A stretch of DNA of 64,000 nucleotides from Margaritifera margaritifera (Eukaryota > Mollusca > Bivalvia > Unionida > Margaritiferidae). The stretch covers positions 1,364,001 to 1,428,000 of the forward strand of contig JAQPZY010001372.1 of assembly GCA_029931535.1 (NCBI GenBank), read 5' to 3'. A program made the position numbers and the translations under genes. A model generated the notes under the pieces. It was given only the letters and a program-made list of their open reading frames with translations. It made no database searches and was not told the origin of the DNA. Numbering within the stretch: position 1 is the first letter of the stretch; each line of letters opens with the position of its first letter. Below are positions 48,709 through 59,850 of the stretch, piece after piece.

Positions 48709-49305
48709 GTATGTATAAAATATGAATTATATGCCCATTTAATCAAATGTTGCTGCCACTACTTTTCAAAACTGTAATTTTTGCCAAATATGCCAGTATT
48801 TTTTTTCCCAAGAGATGAAGGGTACAGTGTACCCACTAAATGCATCCAAGAAATTTTTTTTTCCCTGCATCCTGAGTTGTGGTTTGTACATTTAGGGAAA
48901 CTACCAGTATTTTCCATAGTCATGAAAATGTCTTTACTGGCAATTTATTGACAACAATCCTTGAACTGAAAAATTTGCATCGAACAGAGGTGATACAAAT
49001 TCAGCTCACAAATTTCTGATCAAAAACTTGAGTCTAAGCAATATGGGAAATTGATTTGACTCTGTAGTTGCACTTTATTTTATGCCTGAGGCTGCACGAA
49101 CACACCTACTCACTTGCAACCTAATTGAAATAGCAGCATGGGTCATGTTCATTGACCAACATTGTGAGCACTTATCTGTGAATCTACTGCGAAATGTCCC
49201 ATGACTAACATCTAACCAATAAATTTTCTTTCTGTTTGAAACATTACTGATTTTTTGATGATACGCTGAAGACGGTGACAAATTAATCAAGCATGCCTTC
49301 ACAAA

Positions 49306-49372
49306 ATTATCTCCCTTCAGGAAGTTTGATTGGTGAAATTATCTCCCTTCATGAAGTTTCATTGGTGACATA
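49306..49372. repeat. About 34-bp tandem duplication
   Basis: 'aaattatctcccttcaggaa' plus 'gtttgattggtg', then a second copy with 'catgaa' and 'tttcattggtg'. Confidence 0.85.
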
Positions 49373-50458
49373 AAAGTAAAAAACAAGTGTCAACAACCTG
49401 CCATATTATCTATTTTAGGACAGACATTGAAAGAGCAAATATATATTGTCATTATTACTTCAACTATGAACCGCAAGTAATTCATTGTGCTGCAGAACCA
49501 TTCATAAATATATATAGGTCTTGTAATTACACCACTGAACACAAATTAGCTTGTCGAAAGTGATCTATCGCTGATGGGTTGTGAAGTCTTAGGTCTACTG
49601 GTGAGGTTGGTCATGTCCATATATGGGTCATGAAGTCTTAGGGTAATAAAAAATTGTACTTGCCCATAATAAATTGTTACCCAGTTAGCAGTTGGAGTGG
49701 TCCCCCTCTTGAACACCCTGACCAGGGGCCACATGCTTTTACAGACAGAATTCCTTGGCACCAACGAGTTTGTTTTCACAAGCACCCCTCTAGGATGGCC
49801 AACCCTGTAACATGGCCATTGGCTGGCATATCAGTGCAAAAGCTGTAAAATTTACTCCTCATGAGTGGTCACATAATGGGATTTACAGACAGAAATCTCA
49901 CAAATATTTGTTGATTTCTAAGTTCAACATATTGACATTTGTTCCAACATGCCGATAAACTAACTTCAATTCATACGCAGATGTAAGTAATCTGATTATC
50001 CTTACTGCTGTGTGTTCCTTAGATCTTAGGTTTTTGTCACTTTGATATTTACTGGGTATTATTAGCACCATTAAATTATCAAGATGATGAGGTAACCAGT
50101 GAGAAACACAGTATTGTTCAGCTCAAGTCAGCGTGATGTCTGGTCAACAAAAAGTAAAATTAGTATGTTAGCCATGGTGGCTTCTCTCTCCTAGATTACT
50201 GAAATGTATTTGAAAGAGAACCAGACTAAAACTTTTCGATCACGTGACAAGCTGACTTCCTTTGTAAACACAGCATTGTATGTAAACTACAAATGGCCAA
50301 TGCAGGAACAAATTGTTGAAAAAAGTGCAAAATGCCATCAGAAATTCTCAGTTTAGAAGGAAAAGTGAAAACAGTTATTAAACGAAAAGAGGGAGTGTCC
50401 TTTGATCAATGCCGAAATATTTGATATCAGAAAGATTAAAATAAACATGGTCAATTAT

Positions 50459-50653
50459 AAATGTGGTTTAAATACAGATAATTTAAGTTCTGAAATTATC
50501 AGAACTCGAGTTCTTTGTGTTTTGACCACATATCCAAGTTCACACTGACTTCTTCAATATAATCCAAGTGTAACACGCTCATTAACACCGATAGATAACA
50601 TAGGTTGTGATAATTTCAGAACTTAAATTATCTATCTGTGTTTGAACCACATT
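50459..50653. repeat. Fold-back (inverted repeat) element
   Basis: Arm 1 (50459-50501) and the reverse complement of arm 2 (50609-50653) share aaatgtggtt-aaa-acagat and ataatttaagttctgaaatt with small indels. The spacer is about 107 bp. A direct repeat ('accacat-tccaagtt', 'ttcttca-tataatcc') overlaps the structure. Likely a MITE. No coding. Confidence 0.75.
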
Positions 50654-51779
50654 TCCGAGTTTACATTGAATTCTTCAGTATAATCCAGTTTGAAAAATTG
50701 TCAATGGATATTTTGTTCTTTTAATGCAATAATTGTCAAGTCACTGATAGAAAATAGCAGACGGCATCATGTCACATATTAGATGTCATGTGAGATACAG
50801 ATTGGGAATGTGAGATGCTGATGGGGAATGTGAGATACATTATGGGAGTTTAGAAGTAGGTATCACATTTCTGGCAGCATTTAGATTATATTTTAAAGTT
50901 TGTTTTAAAGTTTTACAAATCAAATTTAGTGTAGACAGTACATGTATCACAGCATGACATGTCTGGAAGACTGCATTTTGTGAAAATTTTGTTTAGATTC
51001 AATTAAAGATTCTCAATAGAGCTGGAGCCTGACATACTGGTGATGACCTTGCTTGAACAAGAAATAGACCATCTTCAGAATTTCTCAGATTTTAAAAATG
51101 GTGTGACTCAATATATATTAAGTTACTTATGACAGTAGAACAGTAATATATGGCCCTGATGTGTCAGATTGGTTTGTGTATATGTGTGTGTGTATATATA
51201 TATATATATATAGACATAGACAGTGGAAGGTCGAGTATATCTATTGACAGAGGCATTGAAGGTTATCTAAGGCACTTAATACTGGGCTATTACACAAGAT
51301 ATTCGTTTTGGCACATAAATCATGTTTTGAGGTTAGAGATCAAATTTGTTTTCAAGAGAATAAAATCAATGGTGTGTCCAAGCAGGGGATTAGTGGGTAC
51401 AAGGTAGGTGAACACAATTGTTTGATGTGGCAGGTAAATTTAGTGCTTGATCAAACACATTATCTGATAGGGCAGGGCTTGCTGTCAGCACGCACCTCAC
51501 AGATTTATGAGTCTCCATTTAGACTGGAGTTACGATGACTCATTTCTGTGTATTTGAATGCAATTACCTGTAATATTAGTCTTTTGGACAAATTTCATTT
51601 TGTTTTGTGCTTAGGTTCAGTTACTTTCTGAATGTCATGCTAAATGTCATTTTAGACTGCTGGCAACAATAACAGCAAAATAAATGATCCACATCCACCT
51701 TGCATGTGAAGGCTATACTGCTATAGAGAGAAGATAATTTCTTTTTATTTTTATTTTCCTCTTCGTCTCATATTGGGGA

Positions 51780-52030
51780 GGGGCCATGGGTGGCTGAGTG
51801 GTCTAAGGCACTCACCTTTACCGATCAGTGCCATTTCACCTCTGTCCATGTGGATTCGAGTCTTGGACTCGTCCAGTGTGGGTATGTGAGAAAGCTTGCC
51901 AGTAGCTTCCCGTGGGTTGGTGGTTCTTCCTGGGATTCGCCTGGGTTTTTCCCCCACCAGATAAAACTGGCCGCCATGTATAGCCAAGCATGTGCTGAAA
52001 AATGGCGTTAAACCCACAACAGCAACAACA
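51780..52030 (+). mobile_element. tRNA-derived SINE family 1, copy c (best preserved)
   Basis: A box 'gggtggctgagtggtctaag' resembles Leu/Ser-type tRNA heads, and the B box is 'ggattcgagtcttgg'. The body has 'gtgtgggtatgtgagaaagc' and 'gtgggttggtggttcttcct', the 3' part 'gctgaaaaatggcgttaaac', and the tail is 'aacagcaacaaca'. All three family members share this plan. Confidence 0.8.
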
Positions 52031-52181
52031 TCATATTAGGGAAGATATTCTTAATTGTGACAAGAATCACAACTTTTCATAGCAGTGTCTTAAGTCTTGT
52101 CACACCAAATTAGTAAATTGATGGAAACGATGGCACCACATTATAATACCGTATATATGTCAATACATATATAAGTCAATT

Positions 52182-52339
52182 CCAACTGCAAACAGCATAG
52201 ACCCAGATCTACCATTGCATAATGCTACAGCAGATCAGAGTCTGTTTTGTTTCACTGATTAGTCCTGACAAACAGAATAGATCCAAATCTACCAGTGCAT
52301 TTTGCGATGGCAGATATGGGTGTATGCTGTTTGCTGTTG
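52182..52339. mobile_element. Palindromic MITE-like element, copy C (two modules, both ends)
   Basis: Starts ccaactgcaaacagcataga and ends tgctgtttgctgttg. The two hairpin modules are separated by 'gattagtcctgacaaac'. Confidence 0.8.
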
Positions 52340-52346
52340 TATCTAA

Positions 52347-52556
52347 CTTGTGGGGGTGTATATACAGTATTTGTACAAGTATCAAAGAATATCAAACTTG
52401 TGTGGGCGTATATACAGTATTTGTACAAATATCAAAGAATATCGAACTTGTATGGGCATATATACAGTATTTGTACAAATATCAAAGAATATCGAAATTG
52501 TGTGGGAGGATATACAGTATTTGTACAAATATCTAAGAATATCGAAATTGTATGCT
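52347..52556. repeat. 50-bp satellite, four copies
   Basis: Unit: 'cttgtgtgggcgtatataca', 'gtatttgtacaaatatcaaa', 'gaatatcgaa'. It begins a few bases after MITE copy C ends. Confidence 0.95.
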
Positions 52557-52614
52557 TGTTAAACTGTAGTTTAGGTTCAGAATAACTATGTGTATAAGAC
52601 AGCTCTAATAAGCA

Positions 52615-53005
52615 CTTAGTCATATTTGTGTTCTATTGTAATAGATGGATCACCAGAGCAGGGATAGCTCCACTTACTTTTTACCATATTTGTGTTTTAT
52701 TGTAAATAACTGATTGCCAGTTTAGTGATAGCTCCACCTACTTATTAGCATATTTGTGTTCTGTTGAAATTGATTGATTGATTGCCAGAACAGTGATAGC
52801 TCCACCTACTTATCAGTATATTTGCGTTCTATTGTAATTTATTGATTGCATAAACGGATAGCTCCACCTACTTATCACCATTTGTGTTCTATTGTAATTG
52901 ATTGATTGCCAGAACAGAGATAGCTCCACCTACTTATCATCTTATTTGTGTTATATTGTCATTGATGAATCACCAGAGCAGTGATAGCTCTGCCTACTTA
53001 TTAGC
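52615..53005. repeat. About 65-bp satellite, six copies
   Basis: Unit: 'catatttgtgttctattgta', 'attgattgattgccagaaca', 'gtgatagctccacctactta'; moderately diverged. Confidence 0.9.
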
Positions 53006-53394
53006 ATAACAATTTATGTAAAGATCAAAGTCTGTATTTTAACAAAACTATCCATTGAAGATAAAATGAATTCTTGGTATATACTAAAAATTTCATGAAA
53101 ATTAGACAAGAAATTTAGAAGTTTTGACTAATTACATTTTGTATATATTATATATTCTCAATACTGAAGGTGTCAAAATGGTGTCGAAATGGCTCTGTCA
53201 AGTCAGGGAACAAACCCTTGGACTAGCTTTATGTAACACTTGCATCTGGCAGACAAGAGCAGTGGTCAGCGTGCTGTTAATTGCAGTCTTCTAACATTTA
53301 ACTAACAAGTTGGTGGAGTTGGGAATCCATCATTTGGTTTACACGATTTACAGCAAGACTGGTACAATACTTAGCTGCATATAGTATGCATCTG

Positions 53395-53805
53395 ACTGAC
53401 AGATGTACCATTTCACTACACCTTGATGACTGTGATGGCAAATAAACCAGATCTGCCATTTTACTACATTTGATGACTGACAGCAAATAAACCAGATCTG
53501 CCATTTTACTACACCTTGATGACTGTCACAACAAATAAACCATATCTGCCATTTCACTATCCCTTGATAACTGTGACAGCAAATAAACTAGATCTGCCAT
53601 CTCACTACACCTTGATGACTGTGACAGAAAATAAACTATACCTGCCATCTCACTACACCTTTATGACTGTGGCAGCAAATAAACCAGATCTGCCATTTCA
53701 CTAGACCGTGATGTCTGTGACAGCAAATAAACCAGATCTGCCATTTCACTACCGATAACTGACAGCAAATAAACTAGATCTGCCGTCTCACTACACCTTG
53801 ATTCG
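53395..53805. repeat. 48-bp satellite, left part (about 9 copies)
   Basis: Unit: 'actacaccttgatgactgtg', 'acagcaaataaaccagatct', 'gccatttc'. Many units contain TGACAG. Confidence 0.93.
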
Positions 53806-54170
53806 CCTGGGTACAGTTGTTGATATATGTTTGCTTTGCTAATATATTTTTTTCTTTTTATTCCCCCGCTGATAATCCATCAAAAATAGATTATCATTAA
53901 TTAATGGCACCCTATTGAGATTGTGGCGATATCAATGCCTGGGGACATGTGAGGTGTTTTCCATGATGATTAATCCTATTAACAGCAAATTACACATGAA
54001 CTTGACCTTATCCAAAACGAGGCGAGGATGCAGTCTATTTCGGGACAAGTTGATCAGAGTTATTGAATGTGAAAATCGGCCATTAAATCTGAGGGGTAAA
54101 ACAGGAGACGCTGCGCTCAATTTTTTTAGGTCCACAGGCCGTCAATTTTGAGAACTAAAATGGACTGTAA
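53806..54170. other. Non-repeat insert splitting the 48-bp satellite
   Basis: Unique sequence between 'cttgatt' and 'gctagctacaccttgatgac'. Its left half holds TAAT-rich motifs (attatcattaattaatggc). Its right half is less AT-rich, with open frames on both strands (77 codons from 53915 on +, 67 on -). I recognise no domain. Confidence 0.5.
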
Positions 54171-54171
54171 C

Positions 54172-55150
54172 GCTAGCTACACCTTGATGACTGTGACAGC
54201 AAATAAACTAGATCTACCATCTCACTACATCTTGATGACTGTGACAGCAAATATGCTAGATCTGCCATCTCACTACACCTTGATGACTGACAGCAAATTA
54301 GATCTGCTATTTCACTACACCTTGATGACTGTGACAGCAAATAAGCTAGAACTGCCATTTCACTACACCTTGATGACTATGACAGCAAATAAGCTAGATC
54401 TGCCATCTCACAACACCTTGATGACTGCGACAGCAGATTAGATCTGCTATTTCACTACACCTTGATGACTGTGACAGCAAATAAGCTAGATCTGCCATTT
54501 CACTACACCTTGATGGCTATGACATCAAATAAGCTAGATCTGCAATCTCACTACAACTTAATGACTGTGACAGCAGAAATCCAGAACTGCCATTCCACTA
54601 AGCATTCACTTACTGTGACAGTAAAAGCAGATCTGCCATGTCACTAATTCTTCGCTGACTGTGACAGCAAAAAACCAAGATCTGTCATCTTGTTAAGCCT
54701 TCGTTGACTACAACTTTTAAAAAATTTGCTGTTTCACTAATTCTACACCGACAGAGACCGAAAAAAAAAAAATTTCCATCTCACTATTCTTTGTTGACTT
54801 TCACAGCAAAAAACATCCCCTGTGTACTTCTTGGCTGACTGACAGTGAATCAAACAGATCTGGCATCACGCCAAACCTTCACTGACTATTACGGCCAAAA
54901 ACCATGTTGGGTGTCTCTCTAAGCCTTCACTGACTGAGAGGAAAAAGCCAGATCCGCCATTTAACTATGCCTTCACTGACTGACCCTCCACCCCACCCCT
55001 CAAAAAATTCAGTCTCGTTGACTGACATTAAAATACCAGATCTGGCACCTCACTGGGCCTTTACTGACTGTGACAGCATGAAAACCAGCTTGGCTGTTTC
55101 ACTAGGTCTTCCGTGACTGACAGCAGAAAACTAGCTCTGCCATCTCACTA
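54172..55150. repeat. 48-bp satellite, right part, decaying to the right
   Basis: About ten good units to about 54660, then increasingly diverged ones ('ttgactgacagcaaaaaacc', 'ctcactaagccttc') to about 55150. Confidence 0.88.
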
Positions 55151-55189
55151 AGCCTTGACTATTTTGATTCTCAGCATTAGTAGATCAGA

Positions 55190-55256
55190 CACATTAGACC
55201 CCGATTTCATGGTGCATTATGTGATATCAGATCTGGGTTTACACTGTTTACAGTTG
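55190..55256. mobile_element. Palindromic MITE-like element, copy D (one module)
   Basis: Only the right module remains: 'attagaccccgatttcatgg', then 'atatcagatctgggtttaca', ending ctgtttacagttg. Confidence 0.65.
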
Positions 55257-56716
55257 CATTTTCAGTGTACAAGAGCATGTAAAGTAATTTGTTTCAAAAG
55301 ATTTACTGCAGAACTCAATTTTTTAATGTACAACAGCATTTACGGTAATTTGATTCAGAGATTTACTGTGGGACTAATATTTGTTGAAAATTTGGTGGCA
55401 TGCAAGATAAAGATCATTTCTAAAGAAGACTGGTTTACTATTCTTTGTTAATGAAGCTTATTTACTGAGGTGCATGACCCTGAACCAGTCAAGATAGGAA
55501 ATATTAATAAAGATAAATAGGCAGAGATTTGTAGTCCTGATATGAGGGGGTTACTGAGCACACAATTACAAAGGTAGTCCTTCACTTCTTCCATACATGT
55601 GATATACCTCCATGACTATGACTACCAGGAAGACGCTACAAATTGCCCAAAATGTTGAGACAAATTTGAAATCTCCCTGAAGCTTTTTTAAAAAAATCCT
55701 CATATATTGTTCTTTGTATATGTTATATGCATTATACATTGTATACATTGCAACCTGCCTTAGTGCACACCTTCATATGAAGGACACATCATAAAGTACA
55801 ACATTTATGTCACATTATGATCATTTTTAACTCTATAATGGTCATATGTATATCAGTTACAGAGTTTATAGGTTACATCATATATTTATGACCATTTTGA
55901 CCTCTATATAAAGGACATGTGTCTATTTAAGACAACATTTTCCTATAGTATTATTGTATTATTGTGTGCTTTACAATGACAGACAGGTTTCTCTGTATTT
56001 TTGATAAATCTCCTCAGATTGAAAATAGAATCCTCTAAAGACTGTTTCAGAGGTCCTCTGCTAAATACAGTGAAACTCCTCAAAACTGAAACCCCAGTAT
56101 ACCGGAATCCTCTCGAGACCAAAATTTGTTTTTCCTTCTTTAATATCATCATTTTTTCCCCAGTAAACCAACACCCCTCAAGTCCGAATACTGAAACCAA
56201 TTTCGATCCCAAATGTTAATTTTACGCTTAAAAAAAACACACCATAAAACCGAAACATACTTCAAACTTGGCAATACTGGAATAGAATAATTATGGTTAG
56301 CAAGTACTGTATTAGGCTTATGTGTGAGACAAAGACCCAGAAAATGTTCCAAGGGCATGTGAAGTTAAAACAATACTTGACACATGCGCCAAAACAGATT
56401 AGGGCTGACAATAGACCAATCTGAAGTCTTACCACCATAAAAAAAGTCCCAGCTTTTAAGGCGAATTATTAAAACCTTAATGTTTGTAGGTAAGCCATTG
56501 AAGAAAGATTATGTGTATTGATCGATCTGTTTATTATCTAATTGTGATTGATCCTAATAATTTCTATACATGATCAATACAACATTTTTTGTTCGTTTTT
56601 TTTAATTAACTATCAGGACTTTGTTAACAAGGCATGTGGCCTTGCTTTTGATGTTTAGTTGACGGAAACCGACAAAACAGTATTTAAAAAATCTAGATTT
56701 GTTCAGTTGATTTTCA

Positions 56717-57085
56717 ATGGTTAAAAATCATTACATGTATGTAAGTAGCCATGACTGTCATTTGTCTTCACTCACAATTCAAGATGTCAAGATGTCAGAA
56801 CAACCAGCTAAGTGTTGTAGGATTGAGTTATCTTCACAGAATAAAATTAGTCTGATCAGTGAGTATGTTTCTGTGCCAAAACCTACATTGAAGATCGTAG
56901 TTGAAAAATTCCGCATCAGAACATCTACTGTTTCAGATATTCTACAGAAAATGGAATTCTACAAGAATGAATATGAAAACAACAATGATCGTTTCAACAA
57001 TGCCTGTAAATTTGACAAACTTAATGATTTTGTGTGGCAATAGTTTAACCAAGCTAGGACCAAAAACATTCCAATTTCAGGTCCT
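56717..57085 (+). pseudogene. Pogo/Tigger transposase fragment (CENP-B-type N-terminal DNA-binding domain)
   Basis: The frame reads RIELSSQNKISLISEYVS, PKPTLKIVVEKFRIRTSTVS and DILQKMEFYKNEYE, then KFDKLNDFVWQ, a stop at 57041-57043, and in frame FNQARTKNIPISGP. This is the order seen in CENP-B/Tigger proteins: a psq-like helix-turn-helix (K-x-x-x-h-x-x-h...h-a-x-x-F-x-I-x-x-S-T-V-x-x-I) and then the start of the second (HTH_CENPB) domain, W-x-x-Q-A-R-x-x-x-I-P-I-S-G-P. A (TC)n tract follows. The DDE catalytic domain is absent, so it cannot be an active transposase. ATG 56792 is a likelier start than 56717. Confidence 0.8.
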
Positions 57086-57098
57086 AAAATATATAATA

Positions 57099-57121
57099 TC
57101 TCTCTCTCTCTCTCTCTCTCT
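57099..57121. repeat. (TC)n microsatellite inside the Tigger element
   Basis: About 11 TC units at the point where the transposase frame is lost. Confidence 0.93.
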
Positions 57122-57444
57122 TGTCACATAAGCGCTTAGAAAAAGTCATTTTTATTTTACATTTGCGAAAACCATAGTAAACTGGAAACCTCAAAACCAA
57201 AAATGTTTTTGGTCCCAAGGGTTTTTGGTTTTGAGGGGTTTCACTGTATATATAAAAAAAATGGTTAGTGGAATCTTTTAAGCTAATATTACAAATTATG
57301 GCTTTTTTATTGAGAAATACTCGCAAGTTAGGTGTTGACCTATATTAAGTTCACATATGCCGTTAAAAAATAGGAATAAAGGGTTTAGATCCATTAATGG
57401 TCTTGTGGATGTGATTACCATATATGCTCGCATATAATCTGATA

Positions 57445-57594
57445 CCAACTGCAAACTGACCCAGATCTGCTGTTGCATAATGCACTGGCAGATCTAGGTC
57501 TATGCAGTTTGTAAGGACTAATCATGAGAACAAACAACATAGACCCTGATCTGCCGGCGCATTATGCGATGGCAGATCAGGGTCTGTTGTTTGC
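57445..57594. mobile_element. Palindromic MITE-like element, copy E, with near-perfect hairpin
   Basis: The left module starts ccaactgcaaactgaccc. The right module pairs 57531-57555 (caaacaacatagaccctg, then atctgcc) with 57571-57594 (ggcagatcagggtctgttgt, then ttgc). Only the 'ata'/'a' step is unmatched, and the loop is about 15 bp. Confidence 0.82.
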
Positions 57595-59689
57595 ATATGG
57601 GCCCGAATTATACCCAAGCATATACAGTACATGCACTTGTACTGCATTCAGTTATTTTGTTGAAACATAAACTCTGTCACATTGACCTATCCTTCATGAT
57701 ATTATGGTTCGGTGTTACAAACATGGAACCTTTGCAGGTTTGCATTTAGGAGTCTAGAACACCTTGTTAGAAATGAGGACACTTAATAAATTTAATGATT
57801 TTTTAAAGATGCAATGAGGATATTTTTTTCCCAGCATTAATACTAGATATAATTCATCACGTGTTTAATTTTTTTGGGATATTTTGGATATTTTAACAAG
57901 TAGCGAAGCCATGAGTTTAAATGATTCGATTTTTGAAGCACAAGATGAAAAATATCTGGTATTTATGCAGGAAAAGACAATATTATTATTTTATTTCATT
58001 GAAAATTATTAATTATAAACGAAACATGCATCTGAATTGAAGCTTAGAAGATTAGAATCACTCTTCGCCACACCACCTCCAGCCACAATTTCGTAAGTTC
58101 ACCTCAGTTTCAATCCTTGGCTTTGGCTGATCATAAAAAAGTATCAGTGATTTGAGACCAGAGTTGGTTTGGGATGTTGTAATCTATTGCAATAAATTAT
58201 ATTGGAGACATTTTGTCAACTATTTTACCCTATCGGATCACAAAAGTAAGTCCAATTGAGTAATACAGCACACTGGCTTTTTAACATTGTTGTCAAGGTA
58301 GTATAAGGGACATAACTTTGTAAAGAAGCAAATGGTGGTGAGTCATTTAGGAAAAAATAATTTCCATGTCTGAAAGGTTGTGCAGTTTCCATTTATTTCC
58401 CTAACACACAAAATGCTCAATTTTCTTGCTGCTAGTATAACTTCATTGGGCACACACAATCAAGCATTGCATTGCATGATGGGAAATCTTGTATTTTCAC
58501 ACGAAAATATAAAGATGTATCTTTCACATGTGAAAATAAAGGAATGAAAAATATTTTACCAATAATTTTTTTTTTTTAACACTTACATATATAATAGATT
58601 TTTCATTTTTTTTCCTCTGTGGAACTTCCAGGAATTAAATTTAAAAAAAAAATAATGATTATGGTGCCCTAATTGTTTTAGCTTTACTGAAAAACAGCAA
58701 ATCTTCTGGATTATAACCTAATCTTTGCAGCTGTAACTGCCAACGCCTGCAGTTGGGAATCCAGTAACATTCCCAGACTTTATGGCTTGTGCAAAGGGAT
58801 TGTGTTTATTCAGACCTGGGAATTAATAGGTGTACAAACATACCATTAGTTAAAATGATTCAAGCAGAGACAAGAGGCCAATTGAAAATTATCAAGAGCA
58901 CTTGAATGTGGTCAGGATAAGCTAGGCTCTTACAGCCAAGTTTTCTGACTCCAAGCTGCAAAGACAATAGTTGAACATTGACCAGATTGAAAGACTTGGT
59001 CCTGGCTTAACTGAACAGTGTAAAAACACAATCGCTGAAAATCACTTGCATATCATTTTGGAGATTATTTGATTAAGAATTGTAGTTTGGTTTTGGGGGC
59101 ATATATTATCAACACTGATGGTTCAGTTAATTGCCATGAAATAAAATAGAAAAGCTAAACATGCCATGAAGCATGTACTTAGAAAAGCTTTAGGAGTCCT
59201 TGAATAAATACTTACAAAAATGGCAAGTTACTGGTATTTTCAAAGAACTTTATGTTCAGTTGTCATGGTTACTTACTTTAACATTTAAGAAGCATATTTG
59301 CATTTTTGTACTAAACACAATACATAATGTAAAGACGAAAGATGTAATAAAAAATAGGAGATGCAGAAAGGTAACTTCGTGTTGTAATATATTGCTTTTA
59401 AAGTGCAAACTTTGTGTCAGAAAATTTATACATTTGAAAAAAAAATTTCCAGGCAAAGTACTTGATAACATTATTAACTTTGGTGTACATTTGTGGCATC
59501 CATAGGTACTGAAATAGTCAGAACTTTAAACAACCAGGTCATGCCAAGATTTGTTGTTTTCCTGTTTGAGTTCTAACACTACTGGTATTCTGTGTGTGTT
59601 ATAATGACACATATATCCTCTTATCTGAGTGTATGTTTTATCTATAGCATTGTTAACCACAGGCTTTAATGTTAGGTGTAATGTGATAT

Positions 59690-59850
59690 GCTGTGTTTGT
59701 TCTTTTGTCTGTTTGTCAATCTGTCAATTCCTACTATTTTTCCTCCTAAATCATGGGGTAAATTTCACTAAACATTTGTTGTTATCATTCTCATCTGGAA
59801 TAAGGATATTATTTTTGGCTCCAATTCCTGGGAGAGGGTCAAAGGTCCAA
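59690..59850 (+). repeat. Possible fragment of a dispersed 'tgtctgtttgtcaat' repeat
   Basis: A run of 'gtctgtttgtcaatctgtca', 'tcctcctaaatcatggggta' and 'aatttcactaaa' resembles 1400-1500 ('gtctgtctgtccttcagtct', 'aaatttcctagtaaaccact', 'gaaattcatgaaac') in layout. The similarity is weak. Confidence 0.35.

Larger units (their letters stand above)
56068..57246 (+). mobile_element. Tigger/pogo-type DNA transposon, internally deleted, ends intact
   Basis: The left end CAGTGAAACTCCTCAAAAC (56068) matches the inverted right end CAGTGAAACCCCTCAAAAC (57246 backwards) at 18 of 19 bases. TA flanks both ends (56066-56067 and 57247-57248), as expected for the Tc1/mariner-pogo superfamily. The element is 1,179 bp, shorter than autonomous relatives (over 2 kb). 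It retains only the DNA-binding part of its transposase. It sits on the same strand as the host gene. Confidence 0.85.

Noticed and set aside
52222..52585. Overlapping open frames with YTVFVQISKNI repeats
   Set aside because: Product of the 50-bp satellite and the adjacent MITE.
53298..54647. Open frames with repeated LPSHYTLMTVTANK or LLSQSSRCSE
   Set aside because: 48-bp satellite translated on both strands.
59200..59505. 101-codon open frame on + (and 71 codons on -)
   Set aside because: Lys/Ile/Leu-rich AT-driven composition without a motif or phase-compatible splice sites; looks like chance.
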